Shown here in pieces: positions 27,399 to 37,410 of a stretch of DNA of 60,379 bases. Origin of the DNA: Dehalococcoidia bacterium (GTDB lineage Bacteria; Chloroflexota; Dehalococcoidia; CAUJGQ01); the NCBI GenBank assembly GCA_035310145.1, contig DATGEL010000096.1, forward strand, positions 1-60,379. The letters run 5' to 3'. The position numbers were made by a program, and so were the translations under genes. Numbering within the stretch: position 1 is the stretch's first letter; each line of letters opens with the position of its first letter. Below the pieces are notes generated by a model. That model ran no database searches. It was not told where the DNA came from and worked only from the letters and a program-made list of their open reading frames with translations.

Positions 27399-30023
27399 GT
27401 GCGAATCGCTGAGACCGCGGCGGTGCGCGAAGCTCGTGGCCTCGGCGCGGTTGCGGACGCCGATCTTGCCGTAGAGGTTGGTGACGTGCCGCTCAACCGT
27501 GCCCTCGGCAATGGTCAACGTCTCGGCGATTTCGCGCGTGCTGCGGCCGGCCGCGATCAGGCGCAAGACGTCGACTTCGCGGGCGCTGAGACCACTGGGA
27601 TAGGCTGGTGCGGGCGCCAGGTGGACAGCCGAATCGCGATGGAACTGGTCAGCCAGCCTCAAGGCTGCATCAGCGGCCTGATCGATGGACATCGCCGCGC
27701 CCGCGCGGTAGGCGTCTGGCTCTGCCTCAGCGAGAGCCGCCTGCATCGCTTCCATACGGCGTTCGTACAGGTGTCTGTACCAGGGCCGGCGTGCGCCCCC
27801 GGCCTGCCATACCGCAGCGGCAGCGCCGGCGAGATGGGCGGCTTCGCTCCGCCATGAGCGTTGCTCGAGAACCAGCGCCATCGCTTCCAGACAGACGGCG
27901 ACCATCTCCGTCTGCACCTCGCTCTGAGCAAGACGCAGCGCATCGGTAAGCAGCGCGAACGCCCGAGCAGGATCTCCGAGATCTAACGCGGCCATGGCGT
28001 GGGGGACATCCGGGTCCGCTTCGGCCACGGTGCCTCCTCGCCTGCGCGCCAACTCGCCGCTTTCTCGGAACAGCGCCTCCGCGCGCTCCTCGTCCCCCGC
28101 GGCAAGAACTGCCCAGCCGAGGAAGTGGGCATCGCCACCCTGGCCGAACAGATCCGTGGCCGGCCGCAGCGTCCGCGCCTCCTCGAGGAGGCGACGCGCC
28201 TCCGCGTACTCTCGCTCGCTAATCGCGATCTGACCGAGCATGAACGAGCAATTGGCGATGCCCGGCGGGTTGTGCATCTGCCGATGAAGCGCAAGTGATT
28301 GCTGGTAGAGTCGGCGAGCAGCGGCCGCATCGCCAGCGATCAGCGCACGTGATCCGAGGCTTTCAAGCGCCCTGGCGAGCATCACCGTGTCACCATGCTC
28401 CGAAGCCACAGAACAGCACTCCTCGAGCAGACGGTCGCCAGCCAGGGCATTGCCGTGGTTCTCTCCCCAGATACGCAACGCCTCCCCCAGTGTGCGCCAG
28501 TCCCCAAGCCTCCTGGACAGCGCAATGCTCTCCTCAAGAAGTCGTCCCGCGCGCCGGCGCGCGGCGGTGTCGCCCCGGTGAGCTTGATAGCCATGTGCCA
28601 ACCAACCGGCGACGAGCAGCGCACGTGCTCGATCCCTCGACGGTTCGACCGGGCCAGACAAGGGCAGAAGCCGCTCGATCCATCGCCAGCCTTCGGCGCC
28701 ATGGTCGCCGTACGGCCAGTACCAACCAAGCGCCGAGGCGAGGCGAAGTCCGTCCTCCGGCTGACCTTGCTCCAGCACCCAGGTAAGCATCGCCCGAATA
28801 TTGTTGTGTTCGGCGACGACGCGCGCCAGCCAGTCGCGAGCGCCGCGCTCGATCCGCGGAGAGGCTTCCTCTGCCAGCGCAATCAAGCAGCGCATGAGAC
28901 GACCGCACAGATCCTCTGCCTCGCCGCTCGCCGCAAGCTGCGCCAACGCGAACGCGCGCACCGTCTCCAGCATGCCGAAGCGCGGCGCACCGTCCGCGCC
29001 CGTGCGTTGCACCAACAGGCTGTGCTCTACAAGCGCCGTGAGCAGGTCGAGCGTGTCCGCGCTCAGTTCATCGTCCGGGTTGCAGACGGCTTCGGCCGCT
29101 TCCAGCGTGCAGCCGCCGGCGAAGATGGCCAGGCGACGGAAGAGCACGCGCTCCGGCTCGCTCAGGAGCGCGTGGCTCCAGGCGATCGTGTCGCGCAGGG
29201 TGCGCTGGCGGGCGGGCAGGTCGCGCAGGCCGCCGCTGAGCAGATCGAGGCGGTGCTGCAGCCGCGCCAGCAGCGCCGCCGGCGAGAGCACGCGCACGCG
29301 CGCCGCCGCCAGCTCGATCGCCAGCGGCAGGCCGTCCAGCCGCCGGCAGATCGCCGCCACCGCCGCGGCGTTCCCCACATCGAGTGCGAAGGCCGGATTC
29401 ACCGCTGCCGCCCGCGCACAGAACAGCGCCACCGCGGGCGACTCCGCCAGCGCGTCGACCGCCGTCTCCGACTCGGCGGGCAGCGCCAGCGGCGGCACGG
29501 GGACCTCGCGCTCGCCGGAAAGGCGCAGCGGCGCCCGGCTGGTGGCCAGCACCGTCAGCCGCGGACAACGCGCCAGCAGCTCGGCCACCAGCGGCGCGGC
29601 GGCGAGCAGGTGCTCGACGTTGTCCAGCACGAGCAGCAGTGGCTCTCCGCGCAGGCGCAGGACGTTCGCGATGGTCTCGGTCAGCGGCTGCCCCTGCGCC
29701 TCGCGCACGCCCAGCACCGCCGCGATCGCCGCCGGTACGAAGCCCGCATCGGCCACCGCGGCCAGCGGCACGAACCAGGCGCCGGCGGGGAAGTCCGGCA
29801 GCAGCGCCTCCGCCACGGCGAGGCCGACGCGCGTCTTGCCCGAGCCGCCCGCGCCAGTGAGCGTCAGCAGCCGCGTGTCTGGCCGGCGCAGCAGGGCGGC
29901 CGCCTGCTCTACTTCGGGGGCGCGGCCCAGCAGCGGTGTGGCCGGCGCGGGCAGGTTGTGCCGCGCCGCCGCGGCCGGCCGCAGCGGGATCGGGTCGTGG
30001 CGAAGACGCTCGGGCTTGGCCAT
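27390..30023 (-). CDS. LuxR-family regulator with ATPase and TPR domains
   Basis: An 877-residue STAND-type regulator. An N-terminal P-loop ATPase (Walker A GAGGSGKT at about 57-64, Walker B LLLVLDNVEHL, then the DGLPLAIELAAARV motif) is followed by a TPR-like helical region (about 400-760) and a C-terminal LuxR helix-turn-helix (LSAREVDVLRLIAAGRSTRE onward). The family couples ligand binding to DNA binding. I start it at ATG 30023 (MAKPERL, GGAG about 10 bases upstream); ATG 30104 would add 27 residues but lacks a ribosome binding site. Target and inducer unknown. Confidence 0.88.
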   Translation of the reverse strand: MAKPERLRHDPIPLRPAAAARHNLPAPATPLLGRAPEVEQAAALLRRPDTRLLTLTGAGGSGKTRVGLAVAEALLPDFPAGAWFVPLAAVADAGFVPAAIAAVLGVREAQGQPLTETIANVLRLRGEPLLLVLDNVEHLLAAAPLVAELLARCPRLTVLATSRAPLRLSGEREVPVPPLALPAESETAVDALAESPAVALFCARAAAVNPAFALDVGNAAAVAAICRRLDGLPLAIELAAARVRVLSPAALLARLQHRLDLLSGGLRDLPARQRTLRDTIAWSHALLSEPERVLFRRLAIFAGGCTLEAAEAVCNPDDELSADTLDLLTALVEHSLLVQRTGADGAPRFGMLETVRAFALAQLAASGEAEDLCGRLMRCLIALAEEASPRIERGARDWLARVVAEHNNIRAMLTWVLEQGQPEDGLRLASALGWYWPYGDHGAEGWRWIERLLPLSGPVEPSRDRARALLVAGWLAHGYQAHRGDTAARRRAGRLLEESIALSRRLGDWRTLGEALRIWGENHGNALAGDRLLEECCSVASEHGDTVMLARALESLGSRALIAGDAAAARRLYQQSLALHRQMHNPPGIANCSFMLGQIAISEREYAEARRLLEEARTLRPATDLFGQGGDAHFLGWAVLAAGDEERAEALFRESGELARRRGGTVAEADPDVPHAMAALDLGDPARAFALLTDALRLAQSEVQTEMVAVCLEAMALVLEQRSWRSEAAHLAGAAAAVWQAGGARRPWYRHLYERRMEAMQAALAEAEPDAYRAGAAMSIDQAADAALRLADQFHRDSAVHLAPAPAYPSGLSAREVDVLRLIAAGRSTREIAETLTIAEGTVERHVTNLYGKIGVRNRAEATSFAHRRGLSDSHTP

Positions 30024-30151
30024 CGCGCGGCGCTCCACGGGCGCTCGATGCTGCGATTCATTCTTTCCCGCAAACTCCGGGATGTCGAGATCGTCAGTCG
30101 GCATGATCAACGCGGCGGTCGGCGGTTTTGGAGCACTGGCCCGCGGGGCGA

Positions 30152-30440
30152 CCCTCATCCTCACCCCCTTCTCATTCCTCTGGTCCTTCTCCCAATACTG
30201 GAGAGAAGGAGAGGGGCGATCCCGGGTTGGAGTGTTCCAGACGACGTGAGGCTTCCAAACTGTGGTAGAGCCGGTTCGTGATTCGCCCGGCACGCCGCGG
30301 GCGCAACCGGCAGTGCGACGGCTGGTTCGACACCAATCGCACTGCCCTACACGGGCTCGCCCCTCTCCGATAGGCTGCTTAGCAGCCGCGGATTGCCAGC
30401 AGCCGTGTGGATAGGAGAGCTGGGTACGGGGAGTAAGCGC
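30152..30440. repeat. Inverted pair of palindromic repeats (copies R7 and R8)
   Basis: R7 (30152-30242) starts ACCCTCATCCTCACC, has a short stem (TCCTTCTC/GAGAAGGA) and ends with the same GAGAGGGGCGATCC...GAGTGTTCCAGA flank as R4. R8 (about 30353-30440) is inverted and more degenerate (CGCCCCTCTCC ... GGTACGGGGAG). The pair sits in the 513-base gap between the divergent LuxR and binding-protein genes; the rest of the gap shows no gene. Confidence 0.7.
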
Positions 30441-30536
30441 CCGCCGCGCCCCAGCGATAGATCGTGCTCGCAACGCACGTCCAGTAGAGTCGAAGGTCGC
30501 GGTACCCCGGCGAACCGTGCACGGCGAGGCAGACAC

Positions 30537-32276
30537 ATGTTCCAGACCCGGTCCCGGCAGCCGCGGCGCCTGGCGCGGCGCGAGGCGCTGCGCGCGGCGG
30601 CGCTGGGCGGGCTGGCGCTCAGCTTCGTACCGGCCTGCAGCGGCGGCAAGCGCGCCGGCGGCCCGGCCACGCCCACGGCGGGCCGCGGCGGCACGCCGAG
30701 CCCCACGCTGCCGCCCGGCGAAACCACGCCCGGCCGAGGCTCCGCCGCCGAGACGAATGGCCGGCCCGGCGGCACGTTGGCGCTGGCGATGCCGGGTGTG
30801 CCGGCCGGCTTCGACCCGGTGGCGCAGAATGCGGCGCTCACCCCCGCGTTCGTGGCGCTCGCCTGCAACGGCCTGCTGGCGCCGCGCAACGGCAACGCGC
30901 GCGTTCCCGATCCGGCGGACACGGCGCTCGTACCGGACCTCGCCGCCGCCATGCCGGAGCAGCCGGACGCGACGACGTACCTCTTCCACCTGCGGCCCGA
31001 GGCGCGCTGGCAGCAGACGGCGCCCGTGGGCGGCCGGCCGTTCATCGCCACGGACGTGCAGGCGCACTTCAGCCGCGCCCTGGGCGAGCGTTCGGCGCTG
31101 AAGCTGGCGCTGGCGCCGCTGGAGCGGGTGGAGGCGGTGGACGATCACACCGTGCGCTTCGTGCTGAAGGCGGCCTACGCGCCGTTCCTGGCGCTGATCG
31201 CCGGCGGCCCCGATCGCTTCATTCTGCCGCGCGAGACGGCGCAGGCCGGCACCTCGCGCACCCTGCTGATCGGCACGGGGCCCTTCCTGCTGGCACAGCA
31301 CACGCCGGGACAGCCGGACATCTTCAGCCGGAATGCGGCGTACTGGAAGCGCGATGCCCGCGGCACGGCGCTGCCCTATCTCGACGGCCTGAGCTGGCTT
31401 TCGCTGCCGGACGCCGCCGCCCGCGTGCAGGCGTTGCAGGCGCGGCAGGCGCTCGTCAGCGCCGCACTGGAGCCGGCCGCCTTCGACCAGCTCCGCGCCA
31501 GCAACGCCAACGACTTCGACTTTGAGGAGGCGCCGGGCGTCGCCGACGCGCTGTTCATGCGCGTGGACCGGCCACCGTTCAACGACAAGCGCGTGCGCCA
31601 GGCGCTCTCGCTGGCGATCGACCGTCCGGCGCTGATCCAGGCGCTGGGCAAGGGCCACGGCGTGACAGACCTGCCGATCCCTGCCCTGCTGCGCCTGCCG
31701 CCGCTGCCCGACGGGCCGGGCCAGCCTGGCCGGCTGTTCACACGCGACATCCAGGCGGCGCGGCAACTGCTGGCGGCGGCGGGCGTGCCGAGCGGCCTGC
31801 AAACGACGCTCACCTTCACACCGCAGTACGGCGCCACCTTTGTGCAGGAGGCGTCGCTGCTGCGCGGCTACCTGCACGAAATCGGCATCGAGGCGACACC
31901 GCACCAGGTCGACTACGCCGCGTATCTCAGCACGGCCTTCGTCGGCAGGTTCGAGGGGCTGGCCCTGGGCCAGCGGCAGCCGCACGCCGACGCCGACCCG
32001 TACCTGAGCGACGTCTACGTGCCCGGCGCCATCGGCTATCAGGACGGCTCGAACGACGCCGCGTTGCAGGCCCTGATCGCCAGGCAGCGGGCGGAGCTGG
32101 ATGGCGCGGCGCGGCTGGCGCTGCTGGGGCAGATCCAGGGTTACCTGGCCGACGCCGCCTACCGTGTCTATCCGCCGGCGATCGGCCACGGCTACGCGCG
32201 GGCGAAGGCTATGCGTAACTGGCGCGGCAGCGAATGGCCCGCCGCCGCGCTGGAAGCCGCCTGGCTGCAGGCATAG
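30537..32276 (+). CDS. ABC transporter solute-binding lipoprotein, family 5
   Basis: A 579-residue peptide/nickel-type binding protein. The twin-arginine-like start (RRLARREALRAAALGGLALS) ends in a lipobox with C34 (VPAC), so export and lipid anchoring are likely. A Gly/Pro-rich linker follows. Family signatures include RPPFNDKRVRQALSLAIDRP. It is a close paralogue of the next gene but is richer in Ala/Gly/Arg and poorer in Lys/Asn. GAGG precedes ATG 30537. First gene of the first transport cluster; ligand unknown. Confidence 0.9.
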   Translation: MFQTRSRQPRRLARREALRAAALGGLALSFVPACSGGKRAGGPATPTAGRGGTPSPTLPPGETTPGRGSAAETNGRPGGTLALAMPGVPAGFDPVAQNAALTPAFVALACNGLLAPRNGNARVPDPADTALVPDLAAAMPEQPDATTYLFHLRPEARWQQTAPVGGRPFIATDVQAHFSRALGERSALKLALAPLERVEAVDDHTVRFVLKAAYAPFLALIAGGPDRFILPRETAQAGTSRTLLIGTGPFLLAQHTPGQPDIFSRNAAYWKRDARGTALPYLDGLSWLSLPDAAARVQALQARQALVSAALEPAAFDQLRASNANDFDFEEAPGVADALFMRVDRPPFNDKRVRQALSLAIDRPALIQALGKGHGVTDLPIPALLRLPPLPDGPGQPGRLFTRDIQAARQLLAAAGVPSGLQTTLTFTPQYGATFVQEASLLRGYLHEIGIEATPHQVDYAAYLSTAFVGRFEGLALGQRQPHADADPYLSDVYVPGAIGYQDGSNDAALQALIARQRAELDGAARLALLGQIQGYLADAAYRVYPPAIGHGYARAKAMRNWRGSEWPAAALEAAWLQA

Positions 32277-32426
32277 GCGCCTCCGATGGGCAGGCGCCGC
32301 TGCGCCGAACGAAGCCGAACGTGCTATTGTCTTTCCGCGAGGCGCCGGGGCGCCGTGTCTGGGCGCCGCTACCAGATCGATTCCCGGCCACGCCGATGAC
32401 CCCGCCGTGCCGAAGGAGTTTGGGAC

Positions 32427-34211
32427 ATGGAGGAAGGCGGCTACTGGCAACGACTCGCCGGGCGGCGGACGTCCCGGCGTGTGGCGCTGCGGGCCGGCGC
32501 GCTGGGCGGCCTGGGGATGGCCGCGGCCTACGGGCTGGCGTGCAGCAGCAGCAACAATAACAAGGCGCCGGCGAAGACCGGCGGCGCGGCGCCGAGCGGC
32601 AACGCGCCAGCCGCGGGCACGCCTTCGGGCGCTGCGGCGCCGGCCGGCGCCTCGCCCGCGGCGGCCAACGCCGGCGAGGGCAACGGCAAGCCCGGCGGCA
32701 CGATCTCCTTCGCCTTCAACGCCAACCCGCCGAACTATGACCTCGTCCAGTTTCAGTCCTACTCGATCAGCGGCTTCATCAGCCTCGTCTACAACGGCTT
32801 GCTGACCTTCCGCAACGGCACGGCGCAGTATCCCGACTCGGTCGATAACACGGTGGTGCCCGATCTCGTCACCGCGGCGCCGGAGCAGCCGGACAACAAG
32901 ACGTACATCTTCAAGCTGCGGCCCGACGTGAAGTGGCAGAACGTCGCGCCGATGAACGGCCGCGCGCTCACGGCCGACGACATCAAGTGGTTCTACGACT
33001 ACGCCACGACCGATCCGAAGTCGCTGGACAAGGCCGACTTCAACGTGATCGACAAAATCGAGACGCCGGATCAACAGACGGTCAAGATGACGCTGAAAAA
33101 TCCGAGCGCCAACTTCCTCACGCTGATCGTCGGCGGCTTCAACCGCTACATCGAGCCCAGAGAGGTCGGCGAGGCGGGAAATCTGAAGACGACGTTGATC
33201 GGCACGGGGCCGTTCATGCTCAGCAGCCACGAGCAGAACGTGCGGGCCGTCTTCAAGAAGAACCCCGCCTACTGGAAGAAGAACTCGTTCGGCCAGCAGT
33301 TGCCCTTTGTCGACGAAGTGGACTGGCTGATCATCGTCGATACCGGCGCCCGCCTGCAGGCGGTGCAGTCGCGGCAGGCAAACATCTCCTGGATCCTGAT
33401 CGCCGATGAGTACGACCAACTCAAGAGCAGCAACGGTAGCGACTACAACTTCGACGACACACCCGGCATCTCCGACTACATCTATATGCGGCTCGACCAG
33501 CCGCCGTTCAACGACAAGCGCGTGCGCCAGGCGATGTCGATGGCGATCGACCGGCCGGCGCTGATCCAGGCGATCGGCAAAGGCAAGGGCGACTCCGACC
33601 TGCCAATCCCGACCTACTTCAAGGACTTTTCGCTTGGGCTGGACAAGCTGGGCGACCTGGCCAAGTATTACAAGCGCGACCTTCAGGCGGCAAAGCAGCT
33701 GATGGCGGCGGCTGGTCACGCCGACGGCATCAAGACCACGTTCAACTACACCGCTGTCTACGGCGCCGCCTTCGTGCAGGCGTTCCAGCTCGTGCAAAGC
33801 TACTTGAAGGAGATCGGCATCGACGCGACGGCGCGGCAGGTCGAGTACGCGCCGTATTTGACCTCGGTCTTCAAGGGTGACTTCGACGGCATCACCTACG
33901 GGCCGCGCGGCCTGTTCGACGACCCTGACCCGTTCGTCGGCTACTTCTACACGCCGGGCTCGATCTACTACCAGGACCACTCGGATGACAAAGATCTGCA
34001 GGCGATGATCGCCAAAGAGCGGCAGGAGCTGGACAAGCAGGCGCGGATCAACATCTTCTACGACATCCAGAAGTATCTCTCGGACCAGATGTACCGCGTC
34101 TACGACGTCTCGGTGGACCGCTACTGGGCGCGGGCCAAGAACGTGATGAACTACCGCGCCTCGTCCTGGTTCCCGTACTCGGAGTTCGAGACGACCTGGT
34201 TCTCCAAGTAG
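32427..34211 (+). CDS. ABC transporter solute-binding lipoprotein, family 5
   Basis: A 594-residue binding protein. A twin-arginine-type signal (RRTSRRVALRAGALGGLGMA) leads to lipobox C39 (GLAC) and an Asn/Ser/Ala/Gly linker. Signatures QPPFNDKRVRQAMSMAIDRP and LRPDVKWQNVAP match family 5. AAGGAG lies 9 bases before the ATG. The following permease pair is 51 bases downstream. It and the preceding gene arose by tandem duplication. Ligand unknown. Confidence 0.92.
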   Translation: MEEGGYWQRLAGRRTSRRVALRAGALGGLGMAAAYGLACSSSNNNKAPAKTGGAAPSGNAPAAGTPSGAAAPAGASPAAANAGEGNGKPGGTISFAFNANPPNYDLVQFQSYSISGFISLVYNGLLTFRNGTAQYPDSVDNTVVPDLVTAAPEQPDNKTYIFKLRPDVKWQNVAPMNGRALTADDIKWFYDYATTDPKSLDKADFNVIDKIETPDQQTVKMTLKNPSANFLTLIVGGFNRYIEPREVGEAGNLKTTLIGTGPFMLSSHEQNVRAVFKKNPAYWKKNSFGQQLPFVDEVDWLIIVDTGARLQAVQSRQANISWILIADEYDQLKSSNGSDYNFDDTPGISDYIYMRLDQPPFNDKRVRQAMSMAIDRPALIQAIGKGKGDSDLPIPTYFKDFSLGLDKLGDLAKYYKRDLQAAKQLMAAAGHADGIKTTFNYTAVYGAAFVQAFQLVQSYLKEIGIDATARQVEYAPYLTSVFKGDFDGITYGPRGLFDDPDPFVGYFYTPGSIYYQDHSDDKDLQAMIAKERQELDKQARINIFYDIQKYLSDQMYRVYDVSVDRYWARAKNVMNYRASSWFPYSEFETTWFSK

Positions 34212-34262
34212 AGCCTACGCCCGGCGCCGTCCGGCCGTGGGTGCGCACAGGACCGCTGCGCC

Positions 34263-35213
34263 ATGCTCGATTACATCGTCAAGCGCTTCGTCTTCACGGT
34301 CATCGGCGTGATCCTGACGACGTTCATCGTCTTCGGGCTGGTGCGCATCATCCCCGGCGACGCGGCGCAGGTCGTGCAGGGCCAGTTACAGACCTCGCCG
34401 GCGCAGCTCAAGGCGGTTCGGCATGAGCTGCGCCTGGACCGGCCCTGGTACACGGAGTATTTCCGCTGGCTGGGCCACGTCGCCACCGGGGATCTCGGCG
34501 CCTCGTTCTACTCCAAGCGGCCGGTGATGGACACGATCAAGCAGGCGCTGCCGGTCAGCGTGGAGTTGGCCGTGCTCTCGATGCTGATTGCGACGCTGAT
34601 CGCCGTGCCCTCCGGCATCGTCAGCGCGGCGCGGCAGGAGAGCTGGCTCGACTACGCTCTGCGGCTGTTCTCGGTCGCGGGGCTGGCGGTGCCAAGCTTC
34701 TTCATCGCCGAGCTGTTTATCGCGCTGCCGGCGATCTGGTTCAAATGGGCGCCGCCGGGGCGCGGCTACGTGCCGCTGCTGCGTGATCCATGGGTGAACT
34801 TCCAGCAGTTCTTCCTGCCGTCGATCGCGCTCGGCCTGGCGTTCTCGGCCAGCATGACGCGCTTCGTGCGTTCCTCGATGCTCGACGTGCTGCGCCAGGA
34901 CTACATCCGCACGGCGAAGGCGAAGGGACTGCGCGAGCTCTCGGTCGTCACGCGCCATGCGCTGCGCAATGCGCTGATCCCGGTGGTGACGCTGTTCGGC
35001 ATCCAGCTCGGCCTTATTCTCGGCGGCACGGTGATTATCGAGACGATCTTTCGCTTTCCGGGACTTGGCCAGTACACCTTCAACGCGATCTCGCAGCGCG
35101 ACTATCCGATGCTGCAGGGGATTGTGCTGGTCTTCGCCGTGGGCTTTCTGCTGATCAACCTGATCGTCGATCTCTCGTACGGCTATCTGGACCCGCGGAT
35201 CCGCTACGCCTGA
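34263..35213 (+). CDS. ABC transporter permease, DppB-like
   Basis: A 316-residue inner-membrane permease with about six spans. The N-terminus MLDYIVKRFVFTVIGVILTT is typical of DppB/OppB, and the EAA-type loop is around RTAKAKGLRELSVVTRHALR. It pairs with the DppC-like gene 48 bases downstream. No ATP-binding subunit is present in the cluster. Confidence 0.94.
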   Translation: MLDYIVKRFVFTVIGVILTTFIVFGLVRIIPGDAAQVVQGQLQTSPAQLKAVRHELRLDRPWYTEYFRWLGHVATGDLGASFYSKRPVMDTIKQALPVSVELAVLSMLIATLIAVPSGIVSAARQESWLDYALRLFSVAGLAVPSFFIAELFIALPAIWFKWAPPGRGYVPLLRDPWVNFQQFFLPSIALGLAFSASMTRFVRSSMLDVLRQDYIRTAKAKGLRELSVVTRHALRNALIPVVTLFGIQLGLILGGTVIIETIFRFPGLGQYTFNAISQRDYPMLQGIVLVFAVGFLLINLIVDLSYGYLDPRIRYA

Positions 35214-35261
35214 GCAGCGGCCGACGGCGGCGGCACCGCCGCGGAGCAACGAGGGGACAGC

Positions 35262-36191
35262 ATGGCGCGTGATCGGACCCCGGCCTCCGCGGCAGCGTTG
35301 CCGGCGTCGGCGCTGCCCGAGCTGGCGCGGCAACGCCGCGGCGGCCAGGATCTGCTGCGCCGGCTGGGCAGAACGGCGCGCGGCAAGCCGCTGGGCGCGA
35401 TCTCGGCGCTGATCGTCCTGCTGCTGGTGGTGATGGCGATCATCGGCCCGGCGATCAGTCCCTACGACCCGATCAAGCCGAACGGCCTGATCACGAGGCA
35501 GGCGCCGTCGGCGGCACATCCCTTCGGCACGGACCAGATCGGGCGCGACATTCTCAGCCGCGTGATCGCGGGGGCGCGGCCGTCGCTTGAGGTCGGGCTG
35601 CTTTCCGTCGCCTTCGGCACGCTGATCGGCGCGGCCTTCGGCGTGGTCAGCGGCTACTTCGGCGGCGTGACGGACTTTGTGATCCAGCGCGTAATGGACG
35701 CGATCCTCAGCATTCCACCCCTGATCCTGGCGATCGCGGTGGCGGCCGTGCTGGGCATTGGCCTGCGCAACGTGATTATCGCGATCGCGATCGTGATCAC
35801 GCCGGCCTCGGCGCGCATCGTGCGCAGCGCGGCGCTGACCGTGCGCGCCAACACCTACATCGAGGCCGTGCAGGCGGTCGGCGCAAGCGACCTGCGCATC
35901 ATCTGGCGCCACGTGCTGCCGAACGTGATGGCGCCGATCATCGTGATCGCCAGCATTCAGATCGGCGTGGCCATCCTGGCCGAGGCGGCGCTCAGCTTTC
36001 TGGGGCTGGGCACGCAGGCGCCGAACCCGTCCTGGGGCGCCGATCTTGCGGCAGCGCGTACGATCGTCACGATCGCCGTCTGGGTCTCGATCTTTCCCGG
36101 CCTGGCGATCAGCATCGTCGTGCTCGCCTTCAACATGCTCGGCGACGCCCTGCGCGATATCCTCGACCCGCGGCTGCGCGGCGCCTCCTGA
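35262..36191 (+). CDS. ABC transporter permease, DppC-like
   Basis: A 309-residue permease. A cytosolic N-terminus precedes the first span (GAISALIVLLLVVMAIIGPA), then HPFGTDQIGRDILSRVIAGARPSL, the DppC hallmark, and EAVQAVGASDLRIIWRHVLPN. GAGGGGAC precedes ATG 35262. It is the partner of the DppB-like protein. It is followed by a 271-base gap containing a promoter for the second permease pair. Confidence 0.94.
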   Translation: MARDRTPASAAALPASALPELARQRRGGQDLLRRLGRTARGKPLGAISALIVLLLVVMAIIGPAISPYDPIKPNGLITRQAPSAAHPFGTDQIGRDILSRVIAGARPSLEVGLLSVAFGTLIGAAFGVVSGYFGGVTDFVIQRVMDAILSIPPLILAIAVAAVLGIGLRNVIIAIAIVITPASARIVRSAALTVRANTYIEAVQAVGASDLRIIWRHVLPNVMAPIIVIASIQIGVAILAEAALSFLGLGTQAPNPSWGADLAAARTIVTIAVWVSIFPGLAISIVVLAFNMLGDALRDILDPRLRGAS

Positions 36192-36462
36192 GCACGGCGG
36201 CCGGCGGCGCTGTCTCTCCCAACGCAACTCGTTCGTAACCGCTGAAGAGCTGTGCCGCCTGCGCCTCACGGATCCTGAGCGGATGCAGGCAGAGGCAGCG
36301 ATATCTCCCGTTCTGAAAACGTTTCATTGACGGCGCGAGTTGGCCCCGGCTATGCTGGGTCATCGCTTGCTCACGGTTTGGCGGCGTTCAGCCGGACGGG
36401 TCCGGGCGGAGACGAGTCCCTGCAACAGCCCCGCCCTGCCCGGGTGAGCGGAGAGGCGCGCG
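36192..36462 (+). promoter_or_regulatory. Promoter for the second transporter unit
   Basis: TTGACG at 36327-36332, an 18-base spacer and TATGCT at 36351-36356 form a good sigma-70-type promoter about 107 bases before GTG 36463. The rest of the gap has no gene. Confidence 0.6.
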
Positions 36463-37410
36463 GTGACCCAGTACATCATCAAGCGGTTGCTGCTCGCGGT
36501 GCTCGTGCTCTGGATCGTGAGCGTGATCGTCTTCTCCGCCGTGCGCGTGATTCCCGGTGACATCTGCAAGATCGTGACGGCGGCGCCGGATGTCGATGCC
36601 AAACAGTGCGCCTCGATCAAGCACGGCCTCGGCCTGGACAAGCCGGTGGTCACGCAATACCTGAGCTACATGGGCGGCATCTTCCACGGCGACTTCGGCA
36701 CGGCGCTGATCAGCAAGCGCAAGGTCTGGCCGGAGATCCGCACCCGCATTCCGCTGACGCTGGAGCTGTCGCTGATCGCCACGATCTTTGCGATGGCGCT
36801 GGCGCTGCCGATCGGCATCATCTCTGCCGTCAAGCGCGACGGCCCCGCGGACTACGGCCTGCGGCTGCTGACGATCGGTTGGCTCAGCATTCCCGGCTTC
36901 TGGCTGGGCACGATGCTGATCATCTATCCGGCCAAGTGGTGGGGCTACAGCCCGCCGCCGGGCTACACCGACATCTGGAACGACCCGCTGAAGAACCTGC
37001 AGCAGCTATACTTACCCGCGATCGCCCTGGGCCTGGCGCTGAGCGCGAGCCTGGCCCGCATCACGCGCTCGTCGATGCTCGAGGTGCTGCGCCAGGACTA
37101 CGTGCGCACGGCGCGGGCGAAAGGGCTCGTCGGCCGCGTGGTGGTCACGCGGCACGCGCTGAAGAACGCGATGATCCCGGTGATCACGCTGTTCGCCGTG
37201 CAGTTCGGCTTTCTGCTGGGCGGCACGGTCGTGCTGGAGTCGATCTTCAGCCTGCCCGGGCTGGGCCTGCTCACGCTCTCATCGGTGCTGATCAAGGACT
37301 ACCCGGTGGTGCAGGGGCTGGTGCTGTTCTTCGCCATCGTGCTGATCCTGATCAATCTGCTCGTCGATATCAGCTACGCGTGGTTTGATCCGCGCATCAG
37401 GTACGCGTGA
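36463..37410 (+). CDS. ABC transporter permease, DppB-like
   Basis: A 315-residue permease beginning at GTG (TQYIIKRLLLAVLVLWIVS), with GGAGAGG upstream. The EAA-type loop is around RTARAKGLVGRVVVTRHALKN. A hydrophilic insertion (DICKIVTAAPDVDAKQCAS) carries two Cys in the first external loop. Its stop overlaps the start of the next gene (ATGA). Second permease pair of the region. Confidence 0.94.
   Translation: MTQYIIKRLLLAVLVLWIVSVIVFSAVRVIPGDICKIVTAAPDVDAKQCASIKHGLGLDKPVVTQYLSYMGGIFHGDFGTALISKRKVWPEIRTRIPLTLELSLIATIFAMALALPIGIISAVKRDGPADYGLRLLTIGWLSIPGFWLGTMLIIYPAKWWGYSPPPGYTDIWNDPLKNLQQLYLPAIALGLALSASLARITRSSMLEVLRQDYVRTARAKGLVGRVVVTRHALKNAMIPVITLFAVQFGFLLGGTVVLESIFSLPGLGLLTLSSVLIKDYPVVQGLVLFFAIVLILINLLVDISYAWFDPRIRYA

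Noticed and set aside
27399-30281. Plus-strand frames across the LuxR regulator
   Set aside because: Antisense shadows; the minus-strand ATPase and HTH motifs are unambiguous.
30024-33980. A very long minus-strand open frame continuing upstream of the LuxR gene, antisense to the binding-protein genes
   Set aside because: High-GC codon bias keeps the antisense frame open; its translation is Arg/Gln/Val-rich without domains, and the plus-strand genes are clearly real.
34386-36269. Large minus-strand open frame antisense to the permease genes
   Set aside because: Low-complexity Arg/Asp/His translation with no motif; it mirrors well-supported permeases.
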